A stretch of 64,000 nt of DNA from the NCBI RefSeq assembly GCF_013409865.1, contig NZ_JACCBM010000001.1, positions 2,914,001 to 2,978,000 on the forward strand. The letters run 5' to 3'. This document shows positions 17,769-25,973 of this stretch, piece after piece (position 1 is the first letter of the stretch; every line of letters starts with the position of its first letter). The notes below the pieces were generated by a model. It saw only the letters and a list, made by a program, of their open reading frames with translations. It did not search any database and had not been told where the DNA came from. The stretch is from Herbiconiux flava. GTDB taxonomy: Bacteria > Actinomycetota > Actinomycetes > Actinomycetales > Microbacteriaceae. The position numbers were made by a program, and so were the translations under genes.

Positions 17769-18632
17769 CTAGATCAGCGCCTTCGTGTGCCACACCGTCT
17801 TGATCTCGGTGAACGCCCCGATGCGGGCGAGGCTCGGCGCGGCGGCGTCCGGCCCCTCCTCGGGCGGCAGCACGCGCTTCAGCGTCTCGGCCGCGGCGAT
17901 CTCGAGGTCGATCCACTCCAGCGCCGAGGCGCCCACGAGGTCGAGCGCGTTCACGTCGGCATGGCTCGCGAGCCACGGCGCCAGCTCGGCGGGAGAGCCG
18001 GTCAGCACGTTCACCACGCCCTTCGGCAGGTCGCTCGTGGCGAGCACCTCGCCGAGGGTGATCGCCGAGAGCGGATGCGCCTCGCTGGCCACCACCACGA
18101 CGGTGTTGCCGGCGACGAGCGCGGGCGCGACCGCGCTGACGAGACCGAGCAGGGCCGAGTCCTGTGGCGCCACGACCGCGACGACACCGGTGGGCTCGGG
18201 CACGGAGAGGTTGAAGTACGGGCCGGAGACCGGGTTCGCGTTGCCCGCCACCTGCGCGTACTTGTCGGCCCAGCCGGCGTACCAGACCCAGCGGTCGATC
18301 GCCTCGTCGACCTGCGAACGGGCGGCGGAGGCCGACACGCCCTCCTGCTTGACGATCTCGTCCTCGAACTGGGCGCGGCGTCCCTCGAGCACCTCGGCCA
18401 CGCGGTAGAGCACCTGGCCGCGGTTGTAGGCGGTGGCGCCCGACCAGCCGCCGACGGCGGCGCGTGCGGCCACGACGGCGTCACGCGCATCCTTTCGCGA
18501 GGCCTGCGCGGCGTTGGCGAGGAAGCGGCCCTTGGAGTCGACGACCTCGTACACGCGGCCCGACTCGCTGCGCGGGAAGGCGCCGTTGACGTAGAGCTTG
18601 TAGGTCTTGGGAACGGTGACGTGGCTGCTCAT
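17769..18632 (-). CDS. Half-length aldehyde dehydrogenase family protein (no catalytic cysteine)
   Basis: 287 residues, about 60% of a normal aldehyde dehydrogenase. It starts MSSHVTVPKTYKLYVNGAFP and aligns with the N-terminal domain (VRYTxVNGxF.RSESG..YEV, then PEPTGVVAVVAPQDSALLGLVSAV near 150) but stops where the catalytic domain should begin. The catalytic Cys loop and the ELGGK glutamate block are absent; instead the protein ends GAFTEIKTVWHTKALI, which resembles the far C-terminus of full-length enzymes. It therefore looks like a deletion of the central catalytic domain rather than a simple truncation. The start overlaps the stop of a full-length ALDH (ATGA). It may act as a non-catalytic partner subunit; this is inference. 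Confidence 0.82.
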   Translation of the reverse strand: MSSHVTVPKTYKLYVNGAFPRSESGRVYEVVDSKGRFLANAAQASRKDARDAVVAARAAVGGWSGATAYNRGQVLYRVAEVLEGRRAQFEDEIVKQEGVSASAARSQVDEAIDRWVWYAGWADKYAQVAGNANPVSGPYFNLSVPEPTGVVAVVAPQDSALLGLVSAVAPALVAGNTVVVVASEAHPLSAITLGEVLATSDLPKGVVNVLTGSPAELAPWLASHADVNALDLVGASALEWIDLEIAAAETLKRVLPPEEGPDAAAPSLARIGAFTEIKTVWHTKALI

Positions 18633-20071
18633 CGGGCGCCTTCCTTCAGGTATGCGGCGAGACCGTGGCGGCCGCCTTCGCGGCCGTAGCCTGACTCCTT
18701 GTAGCCGCCGAAGGGCGACGCGGGGTCGAAGCGGTTGAAGGTGTTGGCCCAGATCACGCCGGCGCGCAGCTTGTCGGCCACGGCCAGGATGCGGCTGCCC
18801 TTCTCGCTCCAGATACCGGCCGAGAGGCCGTAGGGCGTGTTGTTGGCCTTGGCGATCGCCTCGGCCGGGGTGCGGAAGCTCAGCACCGACAGCACCGGGC
18901 CGAAGATCTCCTCGCGGGCGATGCGGTGGCTGGTCGACACGTTGGTGAAGATCGTGGGGGCGAACCAGAAGCCGTTCTCGGGCAGCTCGCACGCCGGGCT
19001 CCAGCGCTCGGCGCCCTCGGCCTCGCCGATCTCGCTCAGCTCGCGGATGCGCGCCAGCTGCTCGGCGCTGTTGATGGCGCCCACGTCGGTGTTCTTGTCG
19101 AGGGGGTCGCCGACGCGCAGGGTCTCGAGGCGCGACTTCAGGCGTTCGACGACCTCGTCGTGGATCGACTCCTGCACCAGCAGCCGCGAACCCGCGCAGC
19201 AGACGTGGCCCTGGTTGAAGAAGATGCCGTTGACGATGCCCTCGATGGCCTGGTCGATCGGCGCGTCGTCGAAGACGATGTTCGCCGCCTTGCCGCCGAG
19301 CTCGAGGGTGAGCTTCTTGCCGGTGCCCGCGGTGGAGCGCGCGATCTCGCGGCCGACGGCGGTGGAGCCGGTGAAGGCCACCTTGTTCACGTCGGGGTGG
19401 TTGACGAGCGCGCGGCCCGTTTCACCCGCACCGGTGACGATGTTGACGACGCCGGCCGGGAGGTCGGCCTGCTGCAGGATCTCGGCGAAGAGCAGCGCCG
19501 TGAGCGACGTGGTCTCGGCGGGCTTCAGCACGACGGTGTTGCCGGCGGCCAGGGCGGGCGCGATCTTCCACGCCAGCATGAGCAGCGGGAAGTTCCACGG
19601 GATGACCTGAGCGGCGACGCCGAGCGAGCGCGGGTTCGCGCCGACGCCGGCGTACTCGAGCTTGTCGGCCCAGCCGGCGTAGTAGAAGAACCAGGCGGCG
19701 ACGAGGGGCACGTCGACGTCGCGGCTCTCCTTGATCGGCTTGCCGTTGTCGAGCGACTCAGCCACGGCGAGCTCGCGGGCGCGCTCCTGAACGAGGCGCG
19801 CGATGCGGAACAGGTACTTGCCGCGGTCGCGGCCCGACATGCGCGACCAGGTCTTCTCGTAGGCCTTCCGCGCGGCGGCCACGGCGCGGTCGACGTCGGC
19901 CTCGGTGCCGTTGGCGATTCGCGCGATGGGCTTCTCGGTGGCGGGCGAGATCGTCAGGAACGACTCGCCGGCGGCGGGGGTGAACTCGCCGTCGATGAAC
20001 AGGCCGTACTCGGGCTTGAGGTCGAGGATCGCCGTCGACTCGGGGGCCGGGGCGTATTCGAGGAATGACAT
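18629..20071 (-). CDS. NAD-dependent aldehyde dehydrogenase (deoC-linked)
   Basis: 480-residue ALDH with intact cofactor and catalytic blocks: VIPWNFPLLMLAWKIAPALA (about 155-174), FTGSTAVGREIA (about 232), LELGGKAANIV with the general-base Glu (about 254-264) and QGHVCCAGSRLLV with the catalytic Cys (about 287-299). Upstream by nine bases is deoC, whose product releases acetaldehyde, so acetaldehyde oxidation to acetate is the natural inference. It overlaps the downstream half-length ALDH by four bases. The C-terminus with FGGYKESGYGREGG is complete. Confidence 0.9.
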   Translation of the reverse strand: MSFLEYAPAPESTAILDLKPEYGLFIDGEFTPAAGESFLTISPATEKPIARIANGTEADVDRAVAAARKAYEKTWSRMSGRDRGKYLFRIARLVQERARELAVAESLDNGKPIKESRDVDVPLVAAWFFYYAGWADKLEYAGVGANPRSLGVAAQVIPWNFPLLMLAWKIAPALAAGNTVVLKPAETTSLTALLFAEILQQADLPAGVVNIVTGAGETGRALVNHPDVNKVAFTGSTAVGREIARSTAGTGKKLTLELGGKAANIVFDDAPIDQAIEGIVNGIFFNQGHVCCAGSRLLVQESIHDEVVERLKSRLETLRVGDPLDKNTDVGAINSAEQLARIRELSEIGEAEGAERWSPACELPENGFWFAPTIFTNVSTSHRIAREEIFGPVLSVLSFRTPAEAIAKANNTPYGLSAGIWSEKGSRILAVADKLRAGVIWANTFNRFDPASPFGGYKESGYGREGGRHGLAAYLKEGAR

Positions 20072-20080
20072 CGTGTGGTC

Positions 20081-21103
20081 CTAGTCGATCGTGACGTAGT
20101 CGGCGCCGGAGTAGTGGCCCGAACTGAGCTTCTGCCGCTGCAGCAGCACGTCGTTGAGGAGGCTCGAGGCCCCGAAACGGAACAGGTGCGGCTGGAGCCA
20201 CTCCTCGCCCACCGTCTCGGCGACGGTGACGAGGTACTTGATGGCGTCCTTCGACGAGCGGATGCCGCCGGCCGGCTTGACGCCGATCTTCTCGCCGGTG
20301 AGGCGGTTCCAGTCGCGTACGGCCTCGAGCATCAGCAGGGTGACGGGCAGCGTGGCGGCCGGGGCGACCTTGCCGGTCGAGGTCTTGATGAAGTCGCCGC
20401 CCGCGAGGATGGCGAGCCAGGATGCCCGGCGCACGTTGTCGTAGGTGTTCAGCTCCCCGGTCTCGAGGATCACCTTGAGGTGCGCGAACGAGCCGTCGGC
20501 CCGGCGGCAGGCCTCCTTCACGGCGACGATCTCGTCGAAGACCTGACCGTAGCGGCCGGAGAGGAAGGCACCGCGGTCGATCACCATGTCGATCTCGTCG
20601 GCGCCCGCGGCCACCGCGTCGGCGGTGTCGGCCAGCTTCACCGGCAGCGAGGCGCGACCCGAGGGGAAGGCGGTGGCGACGGCGGCGACGTTGATCAGCC
20701 CGTCGCCCGGCTCGGTGACGCGGCCGGCGGCGTGGGCGTCGCCCAGCGCCTCGACGGCGTACGGCACCATGTCGCCGTAGACGCAGACGGCGGCGACCCG
20801 CGGGGTCGAGCTGTCCCCCGCATCCGGAACCAGGGCCTTGGCCACGAGCGAGCGCACCTTGCCGGGGGTGTCGGCGCCCTCGAGCGTGGTGAGGTCGATC
20901 AGCTCGATGATGCGGTCGAGGGCCCAGGCCTTCGAGGTGGTCTTGATCGAGCGCGTGCCCAGCGAGGCGGCGCGCTGCTCGAGTCCGACGGTGTCGACGC
21001 CGGGGAGGCCGTCGAGGTACCGCTTGAGGGTGGCTTCGGTCAGGTCACCGCCGAGCACCTCCACGGCGCGCTGCGCGGGGCTGACCGCTCTTTCTATCGT
21101 CAC
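20081..21103 (-). CDS. deoC: Deoxyribose-phosphate aldolase
   Basis: 340-residue class I aldolase splitting 2-deoxyribose 5-phosphate to glyceraldehyde 3-phosphate and acetaldehyde. Start is GTG 21103 (VTIERAVSPAQ), with GGAAG eight bases upstream. TIM-barrel landmarks are VAAVCVYGDMV, EIDMVIDRGAF with Asp, and the Schiff-base lysine in DFIKTSTGKV, followed by the second active-site lysine in GVKPAGGIRSS. At about 340 residues it is the long DeoC type, larger than the ~220-residue classical form. It heads a deoC-ALDH-half-ALDH operon on the minus strand. Confidence 0.94.
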   Translation of the reverse strand: MTIERAVSPAQRAVEVLGGDLTEATLKRYLDGLPGVDTVGLEQRAASLGTRSIKTTSKAWALDRIIELIDLTTLEGADTPGKVRSLVAKALVPDAGDSSTPRVAAVCVYGDMVPYAVEALGDAHAAGRVTEPGDGLINVAAVATAFPSGRASLPVKLADTADAVAAGADEIDMVIDRGAFLSGRYGQVFDEIVAVKEACRRADGSFAHLKVILETGELNTYDNVRRASWLAILAGGDFIKTSTGKVAPAATLPVTLLMLEAVRDWNRLTGEKIGVKPAGGIRSSKDAIKYLVTVAETVGEEWLQPHLFRFGASSLLNDVLLQRQKLSSGHYSGADYVTID

Positions 21104-21227
21104 GAGGTCACTTCCCAATCCTTCGCGGCCACGACCCGTCCGGTCGCACCGCATCCGTCGATTCTCTCACGCGGCCCTGCATGACCAGCGGATGCGCGGC
21201 GAATCACCGCGCTTGCGACCCGCCCTG

Positions 21228-22499
21228 CTACCACTCGTCCTCGAGCATACGCGGCCGGGCCACCACGATACCGCTGACGGTCAGCGCCAGGGCGGTGCCG
21301 ACCAGGAACAGCAGCGGAACCGTCCAGCCGCCGGTGCTGTCGTGCAGCACGCCGACCACGAGCGGACCGAGCGCGCCGATGCCGTAGCCGATCGACTGCA
21401 CGAACGAGCTCAGCGCCACCGATCCCTCGTGCGTGCGCGTGCGCAGGTTGATCAGCACGAGCGAGAGCGGGAACAGCAGTGGCCCGAGCCCGATGAACGC
21501 GACCCAGAGCCAGAGCGGCCCGCCCGGGGCGAGCAGCAGGCCGCCGTAGCCCACGATGTAGAACACGACACCGGCGGCGATCAGCGGGCCGACCGTCCTC
21601 ATCCTCGTCGCGAGGATCGGCACGAGCAGGGCGGCGGGCAGCCCCATCACCGAGAACAGCGAGAGCAGCGCGCCGGCCTCGGCCTCCGAGGCTCCGGCGA
21701 CGTCGGTCAGGATGCTCGGCAGCCAGGCGAACATGGCGTAGGCGTTCACCGAGGTGAGGGCGAAGACGAGCATCAGCGACCAGGCGACCGGCGAACGGAG
21801 AACGCGGCCGAAGCCCTTGCGGCGCTCGATGGGCACGTCGACGGGCCCGGGCAGGCCCTCGGCATCGGCCGGGGCGGCGCCGTCCGCGGCATCGCGCCGA
21901 TCGCGCATCCGTCTCGCCAGCAGTGTCACCAGCGGCACCAGCGCCAGCACCGCGAACACGGCCCACATGCCCACCGAGACCCGCCAGCTGCTGGCGTCGG
22001 CGACCGGCACGGCGACCAGCGGCGGCAGGGTCGCGCCCATCGCCATGATGGTCGCGTACAGCGCGGTCAGCAGCCCGATGCGGTCGGGGAAGTACGTCTT
22101 GACGAGCGGAGGCAGCAGCACGTTCGCCACGCCCATGCCCGCGAAGGTCACGGCGCTCGCGAGCACGAGCACCAGGTACGAGCCCGAGGATGCCCGCACC
22201 AGATGCCCGAGCAGGATGGCGACGATCGCCACCACCATCACCCGCTCCACGCCGAACCGCCGGTGCAGCGCGGGGGCGAACAGGCCCACCACGGCGAAAC
22301 TCACGGGCGGCAGCGTGCCGAGGAAGCCGATGCCGATCGCGCCGATCGCGAAGTCCTCGCCGATGCGGTCGTAGATCGGCGACAGCGCGGCGACGGCGGT
22401 GCGGAGGTTCAGCCCGACGAGCACCACGGCGAGCAGCGCGACGGTGCGGCCCTGCCAGAGCGGCCGAACCCCGGTGCCGCCCCGGTCAGCGGGCGTCAT
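21228..22499 (-). CDS. MFS transporter, CynX/NimT type
   Basis: 423-residue major facilitator with about 12 transmembrane helices and a central cytosolic loop (residues about 190-225) containing ARRMRDRRDAADG. The N-terminal RTAVAALSPIYDRIGEDFAI and the pattern VGFLGTLPPVSFAVVGLFAPALHRRFG match the CynX/NimT branch (cyanate or 2-nitroimidazole permeases), a group of largely uncharacterised exporters. Its start overlaps the ribF 3' end by 14 bases, so it may be co-transcribed with ribF. Confidence 0.85.
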   Translation of the reverse strand: MTPADRGGTGVRPLWQGRTVALLAVVLVGLNLRTAVAALSPIYDRIGEDFAIGAIGIGFLGTLPPVSFAVVGLFAPALHRRFGVERVMVVAIVAILLGHLVRASSGSYLVLVLASAVTFAGMGVANVLLPPLVKTYFPDRIGLLTALYATIMAMGATLPPLVAVPVADASSWRVSVGMWAVFAVLALVPLVTLLARRMRDRRDAADGAAPADAEGLPGPVDVPIERRKGFGRVLRSPVAWSLMLVFALTSVNAYAMFAWLPSILTDVAGASEAEAGALLSLFSVMGLPAALLVPILATRMRTVGPLIAAGVVFYIVGYGGLLLAPGGPLWLWVAFIGLGPLLFPLSLVLINLRTRTHEGSVALSSFVQSIGYGIGALGPLVVGVLHDSTGGWTVPLLFLVGTALALTVSGIVVARPRMLEDEW

Positions 22500-23424
22500 C
22501 GAGCAGGCGCCGGGCGTTCAGCACGTCGTCGTCCATCTGGGCGATCAGCGGGTCGATGCCCGTGAACTTGACCTGCCCGCGGATGCGCGCGACGAACGAC
22601 ACGTCGACCACGTGGTCGTAGAGGTCGAGGTCCTCGTCGAGCACGTACGCCTCGACCTGCTTCTGCGGCACGCCGTCGAAAGTCGGGTTGTTGCCGACGG
22701 AGATCGCCGCGGGGTAGCGCCGCCCCGCATCCGTCAACCAGCCGGCGTAGACGCCGTCGGCGGGGATGAGCCCTTCGGACTCGGGTGAGAGGTTGGCGGT
22801 CGGGAAGCCGAGCTCGCGCCCGCGCTTCGCGCCGTGCACCACCATGCCGCGCACGGTGGGCGGGCGGCCGAGCAGCTCGGAGGCGCGCTCGACGTCGCCC
22901 TCGGCGAGGAGCTCACGGATCCAGGTCGAGGAGACCTTGCGCTCCTCGGCGGGCCGCACGTCGGGGATCAGGTCGACGTCGAAGCCGAACTCGCCGCCGA
23001 GCTCGCGCAGGGTGTCGATGGTGCCGCGACCCTTGGCGCCGAAACGGAAGTCCTCCCCCACCATGACGACCTCGGTGCGACAGACGCCGGCGAGCACCGT
23101 CTCGACGAACTCGCGCGGGGTCATCGAGGCGAGGGCCTCGTCGAAGGGCAGGAAGATCGTGACGTCGACGCCCGTCTCCTCGAGCAGCTCGAGTCGCTGC
23201 GCGTTGCCGAGCAGCGCCTCGGGCCGGAGGGACGGGTCGAGCTGGGCGAGCGGATGGCGGTCGAAGGTGATCACGACGCTCGTCAGGCCGCGGCTGCCGG
23301 CCACGTCGATCAGCTCGGCGATCACGGCGCGGTGGCCGGCGTGCACGCCGTCGAACTTGCCGATCGTGACGGCGGCCGGACCGAATCCTTCGGGCACCTC
23401 GGCCAGCGAGCGGTAGGCCCTCAC
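22486..23424 (-). CDS. ribF: Bifunctional riboflavin kinase / FAD synthetase
   Basis: 312-residue enzyme making FMN from riboflavin plus ATP and then FAD. The N-terminal nucleotidyltransferase domain has TIGKFDGVHAGHRAVI (about 21-36, HxGH motif) and a later STWIRELLAEGDVERA. The C-terminal flavokinase domain has VVHGAKRGRELGFPTANL (about 192-209) and ISVGNNPTF. GTG 23424 is chosen since it overlaps the stop of the upstream membrane gene (GTGA) and gives the usual short N-terminus VRAYRSLAEVP; longer in-frame starts would enter that upstream gene. Confidence 0.95.
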   Translation of the reverse strand: MRAYRSLAEVPEGFGPAAVTIGKFDGVHAGHRAVIAELIDVAGSRGLTSVVITFDRHPLAQLDPSLRPEALLGNAQRLELLEETGVDVTIFLPFDEALASMTPREFVETVLAGVCRTEVVMVGEDFRFGAKGRGTIDTLRELGGEFGFDVDLIPDVRPAEERKVSSTWIRELLAEGDVERASELLGRPPTVRGMVVHGAKRGRELGFPTANLSPESEGLIPADGVYAGWLTDAGRRYPAAISVGNNPTFDGVPQKQVEAYVLDEDLDLYDHVVDVSFVARIRGQVKFTGIDPLIAQMDDDVLNARRLLDDAR

Positions 23425-23834
23425 CGGGTGCGCCGCAGCCACAGCATGCCGAGCACCGGCAGCACGAGCGGGATGAACAGGTACCCGGCGCCGTACCACG
23501 ACCAGACCGAGGCCTTCGCGAACAGCTCGGGCAGGAACAGGCTCAGGGTGCCGACGGTGAGCACGCCGATCAGCTCGAAGGTGATGGTGATCCAGGCGAT
23601 GCGGTACCAGGCCCGGCCCGGGGCGATCAGCGCGACGGTGGCGACGATGTACACCACGGCCGCCACGGCGGAGAGCGTGTAGGCGAACGGGGCCTGGTCG
23701 AACTTGCCGATGATCTCGACGACCGAGCGGCCCGTGGCCCCGAGGGCCAGGATGGCGTAGACCGCGATGAGCACCCGGCCGATGCCGCGGGCTCGGGTGC
23801 GGGGCGGGGTCGGAGCGAGGGTGTCGTGAGCCAT
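23421..23834 (-). CDS. Conserved actinobacterial membrane protein
   Basis: 137-residue protein with four predicted transmembrane segments (about 22-42, 54-75, 85-105, 115-134) after a short cytosolic N-terminus rich in Pro and Arg. The ending LPVLGMLWLRRTR is positively charged. It lies between the 122-residue membrane gene and ribF, and its stop overlaps the ribF start. I do not recognise a named family; proteins of this kind recur next to truB/ribF in Microbacteriaceae as I recall, but function is unknown. Confidence 0.75.
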   Translation of the reverse strand: MAHDTLAPTPPRTRARGIGRVLIAVYAILALGATGRSVVEIIGKFDQAPFAYTLSAVAAVVYIVATVALIAPGRAWYRIAWITITFELIGVLTVGTLSLFLPELFAKASVWSWYGAGYLFIPLVLPVLGMLWLRRTR

Positions 23835-23859
23835 GGCTCTAGAAGTTTATGGCACCCGG

Positions 23860-24228
23860 TCAGCTTCCCTGCACGAACCAGATCACGTTCATGCGGTAGA
23901 CCATCACCGCCACGGCGAGGCAGACCGCGCCGAGGATGACCGTGCTCCAGCGACTGCGCTCGACCAGCGCCCAGAAGCCGCCGGCGACGGGCAGGAGCAC
24001 CGCCGAGACGAGGTACACCCAGAACTCCAGGGGGTCGCCGGAGGGCGTGTTGCCGAAGGCGGGGGCGGCGATGGCGACCACGAGCTGCACGATCAGCAGC
24101 ACCTCGACCAGTGCGGTGGCGCCCATCGTCAAGTCGGTGGGCTTCCGTCCGGCGAGGCCGAGAACCACGCACAGGATGCCCGCCAGCACGGCCACGGCCA
24201 CCTGCACGATCGTGAACCACTCGATCAC
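23860..24228 (-). CDS. Small membrane protein downstream of truB
   Basis: 122-residue hydrophobic protein with four likely transmembrane helices: about 4-26, 34-55, 70-90 and 96-116. It begins MIEWFTIVQVAVAVLAGI and contains NTPSGDPLEFWVYLVSAVLLPVAGGFWALVERSRWS. The ATG start overlaps the truB stop by four bases (ATGA), so its translation depends on ribosomes finishing truB. Function unknown. Confidence 0.75.
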   Translation of the reverse strand: MIEWFTIVQVAVAVLAGILCVVLGLAGRKPTDLTMGATALVEVLLIVQLVVAIAAPAFGNTPSGDPLEFWVYLVSAVLLPVAGGFWALVERSRWSTVILGAVCLAVAVMVYRMNVIWFVQGS

Positions 24229-25277
24229 GGGGTCTCCTCGGTCGGGCTGGCTGCGACGTCGGGGCTGGCTGCGATATCGGGGCTGGCTGTAGCATCGGGG
24301 CTGGCTGCGATATCGGGCGTGGGTGCGTACTCGTCCGGCGGGAAGTTCACGATGCTCTTGGCCGAGGCCCCCGCGCGTTCGACGAGGCCGACGAGCCGGC
24401 CCTCGGCGGTGACGGCGGCGACCGGGCCCGAGGGCACGTCGTCACCCACGGGGATGCGCTGCCCGTGGCCGAGGGCGGCGGCGGCAGGGCCGTCCACGTC
24501 GAGCACGGGGAACAGGGAGCGGGCCACATCGGCCGGTGCGCGGAGCGGGAGCGGTTCGCCCGTCTCGACGAGGGCGTCGAGGGCGTCGAGGGTCGGAGCA
24601 TCCGTCACCGAGAAGGGGCCGACGCGGGTGCGCCGGAGGTTGGTGAGATGACCGCCGACGCCGAGAGCGGCGCCCAGATCGCGGGCGATCGCGCGGATGT
24701 AGGTGCCCGAGGAGCAGACCACGCGCACGTCGACGTCGAGCACCGGATGCCCGTCGTCGTCGACCCCTCGGCGCCCACTGCCGAGCACCTCGAGCTCGGA
24801 CACGGTCACCGTGCGGCTCTTCAGCACCACGTCCTCCCCCGCGCGCACCCGGGCGTAGGCGCGCTGGCCGTCGACCTTGATGGCGCTGACCGAGCTCGGA
24901 ACCTGCTCGATCGTGCCGCGCTGGGCGTCGAGGGCGCGGTCGACCCGCTCGTCGTCGAGGCCCTGCACGGCTCCGGCGGGTGCGCGCTCGACGAGCTCGC
25001 CCTCGCGGTCGTCGGTGGTGGTCGAGGCGCCGAGGCGGATGGTGGCGAGGTACTCCTTGTCGAGCCCCACCAGGTAGGTGAGGAGCCTCGTGGAGCTGTT
25101 CAGGCCGAGGATCAGCAGCCCGGTGGCCATCGGGTCGAGGGTGCCGGCGTGGCCCACCTTGCGCGTCTGCGCGAGGCGCCGGGTGCGCCCGACGACGTCG
25201 TGGCTGGTGCGGCCGGCCGGCTTGTCGACCAGGAGGATGCCGCTGGCCGTGCTCGTCGGACTCTTCACGCCTGGCAC
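24225..25277 (-). CDS. truB: tRNA pseudouridine(55) synthase
   Basis: 350-residue enzyme forming pseudouridine 55 in the T-loop of tRNAs. The catalytic aspartate is in VGHAGTLDPMATGLL (about residue 47), with KVDGQRAYARVRAG and SGTYIRAIARDLG later. The normal enzyme is about 300 residues. Here a C-terminal tail encoded by an 18-bp tandem repeat adds SPD(I/V)AA-type hexapeptides after SKSIVNFPPDEYAPT. The start is GTG 25277; a second in-frame GTG at 25268 is better spaced from GAGAAAG and could be the real one. It is the last member of the nusA-infB-rbfA-truB gene group, but here separated from rbfA by about 3.3 kb. Confidence 0.94.
   Translation of the reverse strand: MPGVKSPTSTASGILLVDKPAGRTSHDVVGRTRRLAQTRKVGHAGTLDPMATGLLILGLNSSTRLLTYLVGLDKEYLATIRLGASTTTDDREGELVERAPAGAVQGLDDERVDRALDAQRGTIEQVPSSVSAIKVDGQRAYARVRAGEDVVLKSRTVTVSELEVLGSGRRGVDDDGHPVLDVDVRVVCSSGTYIRAIARDLGAALGVGGHLTNLRRTRVGPFSVTDAPTLDALDALVETGEPLPLRAPADVARSLFPVLDVDGPAAAALGHGQRIPVGDDVPSGPVAAVTAEGRLVGLVERAGASAKSIVNFPPDEYAPTPDIAASPDATASPDIAASPDVAASPTEETP
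24243..24314. repeat. Four 18-bp tandem repeats at the 3' end of truB
   Basis: Consensus GGGGCTGGCTGCGATATC. Units are 24243-24260, 24261-24278, 24279-24296 and 24297-24314, differing by one to four bases. The period is a multiple of three, so copy changes would keep the truB frame and its ATGA overlap with the next gene. Confidence 0.9.
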
Positions 25278-25324
25278 TTTCTCACGCTGACACGCTAACA
25301 GGTGCGCGAGCGTAGGCTCGGAGC

Positions 25325-25939
25325 ATGGTTGAACCCGCTACCCCGGCCAGCGTCTACGCGGACACGCTCGCGGCCGAGATCCGTCACAACTACCGCCTCG
25401 GACGGGTGATCGTGGGGGTGGACGGCGTCGAGCACACCCGCGGCTTCGCCGACGAGCTCGCCGCGGCCTTCGAGCGTGCCGGCGTCGACGCGGTGCGGGC
25501 CTCGCTCGACGACTTCCAGCGGCCCCGCTCGGAGCGCCTCCGCCTGGGCCAGGACTCCCCCGAGGGCTACTACCTCGATCGCTACGACGTCGACACGCTG
25601 AAGCGTGTGCTGATCGAGCCGTTCCGCATGGCCGGCAGCACGGGCTTCCAGACCACCGCCTTCGACGCCGCGCGCGACGTGCCGGCCGAGGCGCGCTGGC
25701 TGACGGCTCCGGCCGATGCAGTGCTGGTGCTCGACGGACCCTTCCTGCAGCGCCCGGGTCTGCGTGGGCAGCTGAACTTCACCGCCTACCTCGAGGGCCG
25801 GAACGCCGATCTGCCGCCCGAGGTTCTCGGGGCGGATGCGCTCTACCAGGCCGAGGCCGGGCCGCGGTTCGGGGCGAGCGCCATCATCGATGTGAGTTCG
25901 CCCGAGCATCCGCGTCGCAGTTTCGCCGACAGCTGCTGA
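25325..25939 (+). CDS. Uridine-kinase-like protein with degenerate P-loop
   Basis: 204-residue protein resembling actinobacterial uridine/phosphoribulokinase-family proteins: GRVIVGVDGVEHTRGFADEL (about 29-48), then SLDDFQRPRSERLRLGQDSP, then GYYLDRYDVDTLKRVLIEPF and AVLVLDGPFLQRPGLRG. The DDF..R and YDVD.L blocks are typical, but the Walker A loop, normally GVDGxxGxGKT, reads GVDGVEHTRGF: both the glycine spacing and the essential Lys-Thr/Ser are lost. Kinase activity is therefore doubtful. The gene is on the plus strand beside mutY, 35 bp upstream, divergent from truB. Start ATG 25325 has a GGAGC six bases upstream. Confidence 0.8.
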   Translation: MVEPATPASVYADTLAAEIRHNYRLGRVIVGVDGVEHTRGFADELAAAFERAGVDAVRASLDDFQRPRSERLRLGQDSPEGYYLDRYDVDTLKRVLIEPFRMAGSTGFQTTAFDAARDVPAEARWLTAPADAVLVLDGPFLQRPGLRGQLNFTAYLEGRNADLPPEVLGADALYQAEAGPRFGASAIIDVSSPEHPRRSFADSC

Positions 25940-25973
25940 CGCCCCGGGCTTCCGCTCGATCTAGGCTGTCAGG

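Noticed and set aside
17769..18632. Half-length ALDH as a pseudogene
   Set aside because: The frame is clean, codon use matches neighbours, it keeps a C-terminus-like tail and its start is coupled to the upstream gene, so a plain pseudogene is less likely.
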